Shown here: one piece after another, positions 20,770-31,899 of the stretch
Numbering within the stretch: position 1 is the first letter of the stretch
Layout of the letters: each line of letters starts with the position of its first letter
Assembly: GCA_963210315.1 (NCBI GenBank)
Contig: OY723300.1
Coordinates: forward strand, 1,054,001-1,118,000
DNA length: 64,000 nucleotides
Reading direction: 5' to 3'
Source: Rhynchopus euleeides
Lineage: Eukaryota; Euglenozoa; Diplonemea; Diplonemida; Diplonemidae
Made by a program: the position numbers and the translations under genes
Notes under the pieces: model-generated
The model's database searches: none
What the model was told of the DNA's origin: nothing
What the model saw: only the letters and a program-made list of their open reading frames with translations

Positions 20770-21098
20770 CCGCCAGCAGTGATCCCGTGCCAGGGCTGGC
20801 AGGGGGCCGCGGCCCCACCTCCCTTTTTCTGTAATTCTTTGGGAGGGTGGGCCGCCAGGGGTGGCATGGCCCTACCCTCGGCCCTACCTCCCGGGTCAGA
20901 TTTTGGGGCTTTTGGGTTCGGCCTTGTGGCCGAGTTTTCATGCGCCGCAGCGTATGAAAACCCAACGGCATGCTGGGGGCTTGATGGTGTTCATCGAAGC
21001 GCCCCTCATCATGTCCCAAGCGAAGGACCATCTCCGCCTGGAATGTGCAACAGCACCAACCGGTGTGGGGACTCGCCTTCGAAGACTTTCAGGATGTT
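20770..21098 (+). pseudogene. mobile-element coding relic, second copy
   Basis: Plus-strand copy of the fragment at 2825-3120. Conserved stretches include AVIPCQGWQG (AVISCQGWHG in the other copy) and LECATAPTGV. Frames are broken between these blocks. It runs directly into a GC hairpin module at GATGTTCAC. Confidence 0.45.
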
Positions 21099-21650
21099 CA
21101 CTACCGTGGGCTCCGGCGGCTGGGGGGCTCCGCCCCCCAGACCCCCTGTAGGCTGTCTCGCGACCAAGTCCTTGCGTGTATGGGATTGATCATCGCACAC
21201 CATCCACAAAGCGATGCAAGCCATGAGATTTGCTGCCGTTCCTGAACACTAGCTGGCAAAGTTTCTCGGGATTGCAGTTTTGCAAGTACTCAAAGGCAAT
21301 CCAAGATCCCCTGGATTCCTGATTTTTGATCCAGCAGGCGACGACCAAAGGCAGCAACATCCGGTGCCTCTCGAATTGGGGGAAAATGTTCTGTGGTCGT
21401 GTATTCGATCCTGTTTGCATCATACCACGGGAAGTCGGGGCGGGGTTGGGCTGCACCTTTTTTCTCGCGAGCTCGGCCCACCCTGTGCCCTACCTCTTTT
21501 TTGGTTTGCCCGACCCCCAGCGAGATCACTGGCAGCCAGACCTTGTTCAACATAAACAGCAGACAAGAGAGCAGAATGGAGTGCGGGGCAGCTGCCGTGT
21601 TCCCATAAAAACATCGCACCTCTGGCGCTGCCTGCACGAAAGGGACGGGT

Positions 21651-21944
21651 AACCTGCAGGTCACCCACAGCAGCCTACTGCCTACGTTTTATACAAGATC
21701 GGCGCCGACGACACGAAAGACTGTTCGATCTGCGGCGCAACAAGAATCTCCAGTGGGAACAGAACTGAGCGGCAACAGGATGCAATGCAGGCCCACCTCC
21801 GTTGCCCTGCGGCAAGAGCAGTCACATCGATTTCGTTGACAGGGCCTGCTCGCTGGTGTGTGACCACAGCAGATGGTGAGCTGCCCCACGGCAGAACACC
21901 TGGGACGGGGGATGGCTGCGACTGGGCATTACCAAACTCGTCAT
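21651..21944 (+). pseudogene. zinc-finger-like fragment
   Basis: An open stretch without a good ATG reads YKIGADDTKDCSICGAT, then an AMQAHLRCP block, and ends at TGA 21944. The spacing is Cys-x2-Cys-x20-His-x2-Cys, as in treble-clef or BED-like fingers of some transposases. It lies inside the 20440-22680 element. It could be a transposase remnant or an unrelated exon; no larger domain was recognised. Confidence 0.3.
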
Positions 21945-22248
21945 GATGTAGGACTGCGGACAATTGGTCACCGAGAGCAAGTATGGCTCCCGCTCAGCTC
22001 TCACTGAAGCTGAACCAGATGCAAGTGGTGGGGGGAGGAGGGGATCCCAGGGGAGGACACACCGGTCGGCAACCCACGAGGACTGGCCCGTCCCAGTCAA
22101 CAGAAGAACAAAGCAGGAACACCGACGCACCTAAACGTCATACTGAAGTGTGGGAGGAGGAGGCGAGCACAAAAGGGCGTCGGCTACCGCACGCCCTTTG
22201 AGCGCAGCCGACGACGACCGAACCGGCCCCCGGCCGGGAGGTGCGTGT

Positions 22249-22603
22249 GGCGTGGGGGGCGAAGCCCCCCACGCAAGGGGGGTCCGGGGGGCGAAGCCCC
22301 CCGGAAAAAAATTTGGGGTTTTTTGGCCTATTTTTGGCCATTTTCCGCTGCATTTGTTTGATTTTGGGTCGGGAAAGGTATGGCCAGGAAGTGGGAAAAA
22401 TTGGGGAAAAAGTCGGAAATTTTCAGGTTTGCCCATATAAACCATGGGTCACAGATTCCGATTTTTGGGTCAGACTCCAAGTTTGACACAAGGGAAAATA
22501 AGCAAAAATTTTCACCTATTTTTGGTCACCTAAGGGGGGGGGGGGGCTTCGCTCCGGGTCACTGACCCAAGCTGACCCAGATTGACCCGGAGCGAAGCCC
22601 CCC
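22249..22603. repeat. GGGGCTTCGCCCC-type hairpins
   Basis: Several strong inverted repeats with a CTTCG/CGAAG core. GTGGGGGGCGAAGCCCCCCAC lies near 22250-22275, and a second is at about 22290. The largest is at 22541-22603, where GGGGGGCTTCGCTCCGGGTC faces its complement around a TGACCC-repeat loop. Confidence 0.7.
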
Positions 22604-22689
22604 ATTTTCCTAAGGTGAAAAACCCCAGGGTGACCCAAATTGACCCAAGTTGACCCAAATTGACCCGGAGCGAAGACCCCCCCTGTTTA

Positions 22690-25600
22690 GTTTCCTTTTT
22701 TGTTGTGCAAAAAAAAAGAAGGGCAAAAAAATTACTTTCTGGTCACCCTGCAGTGCGGGGCGTGCAGTGCAAGCTGCCCGCTACATTTCTGTTTCCTTTT
22801 AGATCTGGCAGTTTTCCGTGGAACCACAATACACAGCATCATGGTATTTACTGAACACGTCGTGGGGCACGCGCCACACATGTTGTCAACAATACGAATA
22901 GAAAAGGTGTGCGTGCATTCGACTCCGGCCCTGACTACTGCATCTGGGTCAGGGGTCGGGTCGCTGACTATATGGCCACTGCTCTCTACCAAAGTGCCGC
23001 CAACACTTTCCAATCAAAGATTCACGTGTGCTGTGATCACCTGCATGCGGCAGTCATCGCTCCTCGTTCATTCGCGGAACGGCATGAATAAAATACTGGA
23101 GCCGTGCATCATGGTTTTGATGGACCATCCAGGGTGTGGGGGTGTGGTCTTGCTGTGGCGCTGGCTCTGAGTGCCCATGGCACCATGTTACAGCATGGCG
23201 GTGTGCATAGCGGTGGGGTGAGGGAGAAGGGAGTCAAAGCCCATGCGAGTGGTGCAAGCACAAACCCATCATAAACGTCGAACCGAAAACAAGGCAACAC
23301 CTCAACGTGTATTACCGGGAACGAAGAAACTTGGCAACGTAGTCCCGAAAGGAAAGCATCCAGTGATATGGCGAGAATCAGTTATTTTTTGTTTTCGTCC
23401 TCCGAGGCAACATTACAACTTGGATGGCACACGCCTGTTTCTTGGATGACCACCGAATCGGTTGAACATGATACGTCTCCACCGCCACCAGCCCAGAATA
23501 GCAGTGGCTGGTGACACCCAAACGAACAGCGTTGCCCACACACAGGCGTGGACACTGGCCGGCACCACGTTGTCACGAACACATACATGGGTCTGTCAGT
23601 GATACACCACGCAGATGAATCCACAGGAGTCATTCTCGCGTGAGGCCATCCAACGGTTCAAAGGGTTTTGCCCCCCTTTCCACCTAACCGGTGGCCACAC
23701 CGGGCCCCACTCAAGTTTTGCGCATGTGCTCGCCATCCCGCCATATCATCAAAGGATACATCTCACTCTCTCTCCCCCTACTGCCCCTCCCCTACCCCTG
23801 CCGAGAAAGGATGCTGGCAGAACGTTGTGTTCTTGCGGTCGCTCGGAGAGCGAGAGGAGGAGGAGGAGGTGGTGGTGGTAGTGGTAGGGGCCATTGACTC
23901 TGCCATGGAGGGAGGGGTCAACGTGCCGCCTGTTTTTTTGTCAGGTGATCATCGTTCTGCACTTCACTGGAGAGCGGCAGGTCGCCCCCCCTCAGTTGGT
24001 TGGGCTTTGCCCGCATAGATCCCGGCGGGAAAATAAAAGGCCAACAAAAGGGCGCGAGGCCCAACAAGAAAAGAATTACAAATCGAATAAGCCCGAACTC
24101 TCAAAAGCAATGTGGCCAGTCCTTTCGTGCGCCGCCCTTGGTAAGAAGGTGCCCTCGGATCAGCAAGAAAATACGTCTCGATTCTCCTCGGAAGAATCCA
24201 AATAGAGAAAAATACCCCCAATTATTCTGCTGTCGAACCGGGAGGGCAGGGGGGGGGTGGAGTGGGGTGGGGCGCCCTTCCTTCGAAATCCATTGGAGAC
24301 CCCTTCGAGCCTCAACGCTCATCCCCATCCCACTCCCCCCGACCCCCCTCGTCTTCCTGTGGTGGTTTCGCCCATAGTTTTCTTTTCCAACAAACACCAA
24401 GTTCCTTGTCATCGTAAAAAGGGCAGGCGCGGGGGGGCAGCGGGTGTGGTGCTGAAATCTTATAGCAGGTGCGGGTGTTGGTCGCATGGCACCGCATGGT
24501 GCCGTGCACCCGCTCTCCCGCCGTCAGGCCAGGCACAGGTGCGGCTCGGCTGCACCACATCCATAGGGATTTTGCGGACAGAGCAGGCATCAGCCCGACC
24601 TCCCCAGTCTGGCATCACATTCTCACATCCCCTCGTCTATAGTCTTTCCGATCCTTCCCCCCAGCAAGGGGGGGGGTGCGTGGCGGCTTGGCCCGGAGGG
24701 CCAGAGGCGTGGCCAAGCTCAAGCCCGCACTCTGCGCAGGAAAAGGGTCGCTTGGGGTGAAATTCTGCCCGGCCCATCCCTCATCCCCCGGCCCCGACCA
24801 TACAGTATACAGTCTGGTTTAGTGTGTGTGTTAGAGCGTCATTCCCGCTGCCGCAGCCCCAAAGACTCTCTGGCACCGGGTTCCCGGTGGCCAGGGGTGG
24901 GACGGGGCGGGGAAGTTGGAAGGTGTTGTGTCAGCCAAAAAAAGCCTGGATGTTTTGTCTTGTCGAAGCGACACCGAGTGCGCGTGTGTTTGTGTTTTCG
25001 CTGTCCTTCAGTGCATTTTTTTAGAGTGGGAGTTTTGTTAAACGTCACTTCGAGGGTGTGTCTTGTGGGTTGCAGCCCCGGGCTGCATCGTGTGACATTC
25101 TGAGGCTTTGTTGGGTCAGGGCGACTCTGAGAATGCGAGGCTCGCATTTGTAGAACCGCTGCGGTGGGGATTGAGCACCATCGGAAGTTCGGTGGGTTCT
25201 CCCCAGTGCAACAGCCCCATGTGGGTGGAGTGTATCTGGCCCTGAATTTGTTCTGACAGCGTGTCTGCATCCGCGTTGCATGCCCCGCATACTCTCCCCT
25301 TCAGCATTCGCACGACACAGCAAGTCGGGCAGTTGAAAACGGTTTCGTTAGGTCCGGGTTCCAATGGATCGGGGGGGGGAGGCCCCGACTGGTGTGCCGC
25401 GTTGCAACTGATTGCAGTTGATTCGTAGAACACTGATGAAACGCCCCGCCCACCCCCTCCCCGCCCATCCCGTGAATCTTAAGGGTCTGGAGAACTGGCC
25501 TTCTCGCTGGGTCTCGGCCGTTTGGTTTGTTTTTGCAACTTCTCGGAGGTCGGGAGTGCGCGAGGGCACCATTCTTGCCATTCACCCGTTGCTGTGGGAC

Positions 25601-26630
25601 CAGCTGTGGCTGCACTTCACCTGCTGCTCCCTGCTTCTGCAGGCAGCTCTACATCACAGAGTGAGCAGCGTCTCCATTACGCCTCGAACGCATTCGCCCC
25701 AGTGCGATGAGGTGAGCGGGCCTTCCTGTGATTTGTGCCCACACGTCACCACTGCATGATGCCAGGCTCGGCGATGCCTGTGAAACCACACCCACACCGA
25801 GGCGTTCATTTTCCATCGAACCATCTCTGCTCGTTGCCGTGAAGGACCGCTTCCGCTCATCTATCTCGTGTTCCAGTGACTCGTCCCGGATGGCCAAGGG
25901 CAAGCAATCTTCTCTGTCAAAGGCATGAAAATAAGAATGCGCATACAACGCCGCCAACAGTTTGTGCCGTCAGGCATCACTGAACCTCCCAGCTCCTCTC
26001 CTCACCCGGGTGAACCGTGGGCAGGGCGTGCATATATTACCTCCCCCACCCCCATAATATGTATTGTCGGTGTTCTGCCCAGTTTATATTTGGAACCCCT
26101 GGGTTTCTGATCACCCATCACATACGATAGATAAGTTTAAAAGGGAAACGGTGAGGTGTTGTGCCGGGGATGCCTTGCCGACACGCCAACACGCCAACGC
26201 CACCTGAAAGAATCATGAAATAATAGTTGTAAAAGGGCGGGGGAGGGGGGGGGCGTTCAAAGGGTCACGAAGTGCCCCCCATGTGTAGAAATGAAACCAT
26301 GATGAAGGTATATCGGCTTTGGATTTGGCACCCCACCGCCCCTCCCCTCATAGACTATCTTAATTCCACACCCCACCCACTCCTGATGCGCTGGGGTTGC
26401 ATTCATCCCCCCCCCCTCAAAACCATCACCTCTCCCTCCCTCTCCTACACACCACCACCACCACCACCACCACCACCACGACAACAGGGTTTTATATTGA
26501 ACCACACCTTCCCCCCCCCCCTCCCTTCACCCACCCCCCTCATATCGCTTACCAACCTTATCCTATCCCCCCCCCCCCCCCGCCACCCAACTCAAACCCT
26601 GTGGGGCAGAAAGCAGAACATCCAGCAACC
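22690..26630. other. spacer, no gene recognised
   Basis: About 3.9 kb with scattered short frames on both strands and no domain. It holds homopolymer C/G runs, a GGAGGAGGTGGTGG microsatellite near 23860 and a long C/CA-rich pyrimidine tract at about 26400-26590 leading into the lipase gene. Confidence 0.55.
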
Positions 26631-27779
26631 ATGCGTCAGGAGACAGACCGCTTGGCGGCTGTGATGAAGTTCCTCCTCGTCGCGGGGAACCTCCTGCATA
26701 CAATCGCCTCCGTGTCTATCCGATACATCGCAGGGAGGCTGGGATGGGGCCCCGCAGCACGGACAGCAGGTGACGCTGAGGCTTGCGAGGGTTCAGCGGG
26801 GGAGACGCCACCGCTCATCGCGTTCAGCTTTGCAGGCATGCTGTGGGCCTATTTCATCGGTGTTGTGGCTTTCTTTAAAGACCACTTCGACCTGGGGGCG
26901 TCTGAGGTTCGCCTCTCGGGGATCTCCTGCGGCACATCTGCGGCAATGGCGATCTTTCTCGAGCTCTCCATCGAGCAGTCCTTCGAGCTGGGCCTCGGCT
27001 GGCAGACCCTCTTTAACAGCCGCCCCCTGAAGTTCTGGCTCATCGGGACAGGCTCCGTCATGTCGATGCTGATGGCAAAATTCCGCTCCTTCGGCCTCAC
27101 CGACACCGCCCTCCAGGCGAAATACGCGACATACCCTGGAATCTACTTCGGGGTGACCTCCTTCGAGACCCGGGCCACCGCAGGTGGGATCCCTATCCCG
27201 CAGGTCTCCCACAGGTGCCTGGAGGGGTTTGGGGGGTTCAAGGAGATGATCTACGCAGGCACGTGCTCCATGAGGACACTTCCCTTCTTCCGCACCCCAG
27301 GGAGGTTCCGGGGGACCTGGTGTATCGACGGTGCCCTCACCGCATGCTATGCGGTGCCGGAGGCGTACTCCGGGGAGCCGGACCGTGTGATCCGCGTGGG
27401 GATTCTGAACATGCCTTTCGATGAGGAGGCGGACATCTCCCCCGAGGGGAACTTCGAGTTTGCGTGGCATGAGTGGTGCAACTCGGGGGATCTGGAGGCG
27501 AACCTCATCCGCTTTGGGAAGGGCTACCGGGATGCCGCCAAGCTCCGCTCCGTCGCCTCCTGCATCCGCAAAGGCCTCAAATGGGTGTGGCGGTGTGACA
27601 CCGACGCCGCGGAGGCCGGGGGTGTGCTGCCGTGCGACGGCTCTGCCTGCCACCGCGGCCCCACCGAGCATGTTATCGACGCTTCGGGGAAGGCGGTCTG
27701 CGCAGATGTGTGGGAACGGCACATCGAATCCCGCCTCTCCTTCTGGGGGAAGCAGCTGCGGACGCACTTCTCCTCATAA
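26631..27779 (+). CDS. patatin-like phospholipase domain protein
   Basis: 382 residues from the ATG at 26631. The frame upstream is open, but it is only the low-complexity CAC/C tract. The protein fits a patatin (PNPLA) serine lipase. After an N-terminal hydrophobic segment (about 11-35) comes FSFAGMLWAYFIGV (about 65-78), the start of the patatin fold. Next is the nucleophile elbow GISCG (97-101, Ser99). Near residues 207-240 is the typical block ending WCIDGA with the catalytic Asp233 of the Ser-Asp dyad. Such enzymes release fatty acids from phospholipids or triacylglycerols; substrate and location cannot be told, though the N-terminal segment suggests membrane association. Not clustered with other lipid genes. 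Confidence 0.8.
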   Translation: MRQETDRLAAVMKFLLVAGNLLHTIASVSIRYIAGRLGWGPAARTAGDAEACEGSAGETPPLIAFSFAGMLWAYFIGVVAFFKDHFDLGASEVRLSGISCGTSAAMAIFLELSIEQSFELGLGWQTLFNSRPLKFWLIGTGSVMSMLMAKFRSFGLTDTALQAKYATYPGIYFGVTSFETRATAGGIPIPQVSHRCLEGFGGFKEMIYAGTCSMRTLPFFRTPGRFRGTWCIDGALTACYAVPEAYSGEPDRVIRVGILNMPFDEEADISPEGNFEFAWHEWCNSGDLEANLIRFGKGYRDAAKLRSVASCIRKGLKWVWRCDTDAAEAGGVLPCDGSACHRGPTEHVIDASGKAVCADVWERHIESRLSFWGKQLRTHFSS

Positions 27780-30334
27780 CCGGAGCCAACCCGCCCGATG
27801 GGGTGTCGGGAGGGATGGGTGGTTGAAAGAGAGAGAAGTGCTGCGGGGGGTTTGAGCTGAGATCGCATCAAGTGGGAGGGGGGGGGAGTGACCTGCTGCA
27901 TGTTATGCCCCACCGAGAAGAAGCTGTAATATGGGCAGGGCGGGCGCCGGGTTTTTCCCCTCCTCTCCTCTCCGAGGGGCAGAGTGGGGGGGGGGGGGGG
28001 GATTTTTTTCAACCCCCCGGATTTCTTTATCTTGCGCTCTTTTTTTTGTTGTTTGTTTTTTGAACCGATATTTTGGGTTTTGTTTTCTTTTCCCTTCGCA
28101 CTTTCCTCTCTCCCCCCACATCCCCCCTCCGGTCACTACCGCACCTCACCATATTCCACAACGGTGAGGATGTTATCCTACTCCAGACCGGCTTGTTGTT
28201 TGGATGCGAGGGACGAGATGGAGAGGGGGAGAGGTACGAAGCCATCTTATAGGGGAAGAGGAAGGAGTGGCGTGTAGTGGGGAGGGGGAGGGGGTGGGGT
28301 CGAGTGGCAAGCCGTCTTTTCCCACGCTTCCACTGCCCCCTCCCTCCCTCCCTCCCCACCCCCTCCTCCCACCCATCATCTTCCAGGCTTTCCCTCTCTC
28401 TGTCTCTCTGTCTCACCTTCCCTCCTTTTTTTCCTTCTTTCTCTCCATTCCCTCCCACCCCCAGCCTACTTCAGCTTGCGCTACACATTCCGCAGGCCAT
28501 TTATCTTATCTTATCCCAAAAAACCATAATGTATTCCCTGACACTGCCAGGAACGCTACGCCGGGGCTTACATGCGCGCATATTGGATTTTCCGGAACGC
28601 AACCCCATGGCGCACCGCACATCCGCCCTTCGCCAGGCAGGGTGTGTGAGGTGTTGAGGGCACGCGCTTCCTCCCTTTGGTGCCGCTACACCCCAGCCGT
28701 GCTGCGCAGGACAGGGCGTGTGACAATGTGTGTAAGACAGCCGAGGCACACACCACCAGAGCTCGCTCGGTGCGTCCTACACTAAACGAAAAAAATAGCA
28801 ACATGTGTGTGAGGTGGGGGGAGGCTATGTCTACCAACCCCCTCTGCATACAGTGGAGGTGATCATCGGATTTCGATGGGCGCAGCTTTCACGAATCAAC
28901 GAAGAACAGCCTGGGGGGAGGGGCGATGTGTGTGTGTGGGTAGTGCAATGCTGTTTTTTTTTGCTGGCCTTCCATCCCGAGCCTTTTTTCTCGATGGGCA
29001 TGCGAGCTGCACTACCATACACATCCCCCCCCCCTCCCCCCCCCGGCAGCACGGGGCAGAACGGGCGTGCGTCTTCAGCGGTGCTGCCTGAGGGAGGGCG
29101 CGGGGGAGGAGACCCGCGCCCCTGCTGCGGGCTGGGTGCCACGTGGCGTTCTCCTAGTCTCCAGAATGTCACGACAAGGCGCTCGCCCAGGCAGGGGTGT
29201 GTGTGGGCTCTGCTTGCCAAGAGGCAGCTGCGGCGGAGGAGGGGGGGGGTATGGCCTGGCCAGCCCTCTCTTCTGCCGTGAGAGGCCCCCGTGCCTTTCC
29301 TGGCAGCTGGTGGCGTGCTGTCCGGTGTTTCTGGCGCCGCGGGTTGGGGCTGTCCCCCCAGGCAGCAGAACGAAAAAGAATCCCACGCAAGATGCCGTAG
29401 CACAGTTGTCAAGAAGCTGAAGGAGATGGCGTGAATGGGGGCGCCGCCCACTGCGTCACTGTGTCGGCAGTCTGTTTGCCAGTTTAGGAGTTGAGGAGCG
29501 GGTCTCTTATTATGATGCTGCAAATAAAGGTAATCTCATCGCGTGTGCTATGTGTGTGGAGGTGCAGTGGTGGCAGTATCAGAGAGACTCGTTCGGCGCG
29601 ACCACAACCTGACTTTTAACAATGCGTGTCTGTGTGCAGTGTAGATTACATCATCAAGAGCAGTTTGCTCGGTACGGTGCCCACTCTACACTTCTCCAAC
29701 AAGCCAATTCACGCCAATGTGTCCGCCGGTGTGGCAACATGTGTGGCTGTCCTATCCCATTTCCCTGGATTAGGGGGGGGGGGGGGGGGCAGGTGGCGGC
29801 TGCGGCAGATCGAGGGGGTGCCTGCAGCCTGTGCTGTGTCAGCGAGCACTGCTCATCGCAGAGGGTCGCAAGACATGCAAGTGCGGCATGCGCCTTCTCC
29901 TTCACACCCTTCTGCCCCCCACCCCCCCACCCCCTCCCTTGAGGGGGTCTTCTGCGTTGGCCCGGCGTTGCCGGGTTTGTTGGAGCGGGGTTCTGGTTGC
30001 AAAACGCTCAAACCGCTCAGGCTTGTCAGAGCGCCCCCGCCTTCTCGTCATCAGGACAGGCCGGTCCCAACAAGTGTTTATTGGCAGTGAGCCCAACCCA
30101 ACTGGGAATTGGCAGGCTCTGTCTTTTTTCCCAAAGGTTGGCCCAAATATGCCAAGGCATTCTTTCCCCTTCCCCCCTCACCCCCATTTTCCCATACTTT
30201 TTTTTTGTTCGAGAAATTAAATCGATCGAAACGGCAGCCTCCCCTGCCACACTCATACACATGACGGGCAGGTCTGGCGGCACACACCCCACCCACCCCC
30301 ACACCCACACCCACCTGCATTATTCACCAAATTG
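27780..30334. other. spacer, no gene recognised
   Basis: Low-complexity stretches (G run near 27980, TTTTTTG tract near 28040, C/T-rich block 28320-28460, G run near 29770). It contains one copy of the 20-mer GCTCGGTGCGTCCTACACTA at 28765-28784 and a weaker relative near 29669. No reading frame has a recognisable domain. Confidence 0.55.
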
Positions 30335-30378
30335 ACCTCCTCCTCCTCCTCTCCCCGCCACCACCACGACCACCACAG
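30335..30378 (+). promoter_or_regulatory. pyrimidine tract plus AG upstream of ferroportin
   Basis: A CTC repeat followed by C/A-rich sequence ends in CACAG at 30378, 12 bases before the start codon. This is the textbook layout of a splice acceptor that defines a very short 5' leader. It is compatible with spliced-leader addition. Confidence 0.45.
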
Positions 30379-30390
30379 GGAGGATCAACC

Positions 30391-31899
30391 ATGTCACAGG
30401 ATGACTCTGAGACACGCCCTCTGCTGGCGAAGGACCAGCAGGCCTTCCCACGCAAGGAGAGCCATCTCAGCCACGCCAGCTACAGCAGCTACGAGGCGTG
30501 CACCCCTGTGCTGCGGGGGGATGCGGAGCGGGCGGTGGACTTGGAACCCAGCTGGGCCTTCCCCTACCTCTATGTCAGCCACGGGCTCAGCGCATTTAAG
30601 GACAGGCTGTGGCAGTTCGCGGTGCCTATCCTGCTGATGGAGATTTGGACCGACACGATGCTGCCGCCCGCCGCTGCGGCATTCACCTGCAACATCATCG
30701 CCTTCGTCATGATGCCCTACGTCGGGGCGTGGGTCGACAAGCGCGACAGGCTGAAGACACTCCGCGTCAGCATCTTCGGCGAGGCCTCCCTTATCGTCAT
30801 CTCAGGCTCCCTCCTCTTCCTGCTGGCCCGCCACCAGGGTTCTGCCGCACCCACCCCGCTGTGGGACACAACGGAGCTGGTGCTGTTCACAGCGGTGTGT
30901 CTCATCAACGGCGGTGTCGAGGTGGCGATGCGCATCGGCCAGCAGTCCCTCGAGAAGGACTGGGCTGTGGTGCTCTGCGAGCATGTCGGGCGTGACATCA
31001 CGGGGGTCAACCAGACCCTGCGTGTGATTGACCTCGGAAACAAGCTGCTGGGCCCTGCCGCGTTCGGTCTGTTCATCCAGGTGTCCTCCCCGTCCCTCGT
31101 GACGAAGATGGGGACCACGGTGCTGGCCCTCCTGGGGTTCAACATCCTGAGCATCCCTGTTGAGTACCTCTCGATCTCGACGGTCTACTTCTCCATCCCG
31201 GAGCTGTCGGAGAAGAAGCGGAAGAAGGCAAAGCCTACACACTTCCTCGTCACGCTCGCCCGCGGGTGGCGGAGCTACCTCAACCACTACGTCTGCGCCC
31301 CCTCCCTCGCGTATGGCCTGCTGTGGTACACCGTGCTGGACAACGGCGTGCTGATGACGGCCTATCTGAAGTGGGAGGGCATTCCCGAGGGTCCCCTGGG
31401 TATCAGCCGTGGTCTCGGAGCCCTGATGGGGATCGGAGGGACGATGCTGTACGGCGTGCTGTCGAAGCACTTCGACAGGACGGAGACCCTCGGAGCGTGG
31501 GCCCTGTGGGGCTTCTGGGTCATGCTGCTGCCCATCCCGCTGTACTACGTTGTGGTGGGCAACACCTTCACGGGGGCCATCATCATGATCACATGTGTCA
31601 CGGTGTCGCGGACTGCGCTGTGGATCTACGACCAGGTTGTGGTGCGCATCCTCCAAGAGAGCCTGCACGAGTCGCAGCGCGGTGTCATCAACGGCGTGCA
31701 CGCTGCGGTGTGCCAGCTGTTCCTCGTCGCAGGCTCCCTCACCGGCATGTTCTTCCCCGACCCGCGCCAGTTCAAATATCTGATCCTGATCTCCACGGGC
31801 TCCGTGCTCATCAGCAACATCATCTACAGCTTGTGGTGCCTCTTCCGCCAACCCTACCCGGGTGACTACCCCAAGTCGAAGCCTCACACCGAGCTGTGA
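30391..31899 (+). CDS. SLC40A1: ferroportin-family iron exporter
   Basis: 502 residues, the usual length of the SLC40 family (major facilitator fold, about 12 helices), which exports ferrous iron across the plasma or an organelle membrane. Family signatures: FKDRLWQFAV (about 69-78) matches the first-helix DRMWHFAV region, GAWVDKRDRL (about 112-121) the first cytosolic loop, and VNQTLRVIDLGNKLLGP (about 206-222) the helix with conserved Asn, Arg and Asp. RTALWIYDQVV followed by ESQRGVINGV matches the C-terminal half. The N-terminal tail carries ETRPLL (residues 7-12), an ExxxLL-type sorting signal, so an endosomal or vacuolar location is possible. I see no equivalent of the vertebrate hepcidin-binding cysteine segment. 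The gene symbol is the family name, not a proven orthologue. Confidence 0.9.
   Translation: MSQDDSETRPLLAKDQQAFPRKESHLSHASYSSYEACTPVLRGDAERAVDLEPSWAFPYLYVSHGLSAFKDRLWQFAVPILLMEIWTDTMLPPAAAAFTCNIIAFVMMPYVGAWVDKRDRLKTLRVSIFGEASLIVISGSLLFLLARHQGSAAPTPLWDTTELVLFTAVCLINGGVEVAMRIGQQSLEKDWAVVLCEHVGRDITGVNQTLRVIDLGNKLLGPAAFGLFIQVSSPSLVTKMGTTVLALLGFNILSIPVEYLSISTVYFSIPELSEKKRKKAKPTHFLVTLARGWRSYLNHYVCAPSLAYGLLWYTVLDNGVLMTAYLKWEGIPEGPLGISRGLGALMGIGGTMLYGVLSKHFDRTETLGAWALWGFWVMLLPIPLYYVVVGNTFTGAIIMITCVTVSRTALWIYDQVVVRILQESLHESQRGVINGVHAAVCQLFLVAGSLTGMFFPDPRQFKYLILISTGSVLISNIIYSLWCLFRQPYPGDYPKSKPHTEL

Larger units (their letters stand above)
20440..22680. mobile_element. decayed element with GGGGTCTTCGCTCC ends
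   Basis: GGGGTCTTCGCTCC at 20440-20453 faces its exact complement at 22667-22680. The flanks are CCCTG on both sides (20435-20439 and 22681-22685), a possible 5-bp target duplication, though C/G runs make that uncertain. The interior contains the LECATAPTGV relic, a hairpin module at 21099, a zinc-finger-like fragment and a TGACCC-rich palindromic block near the right end. This is probably a decayed DNA transposon. Confidence 0.45.
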
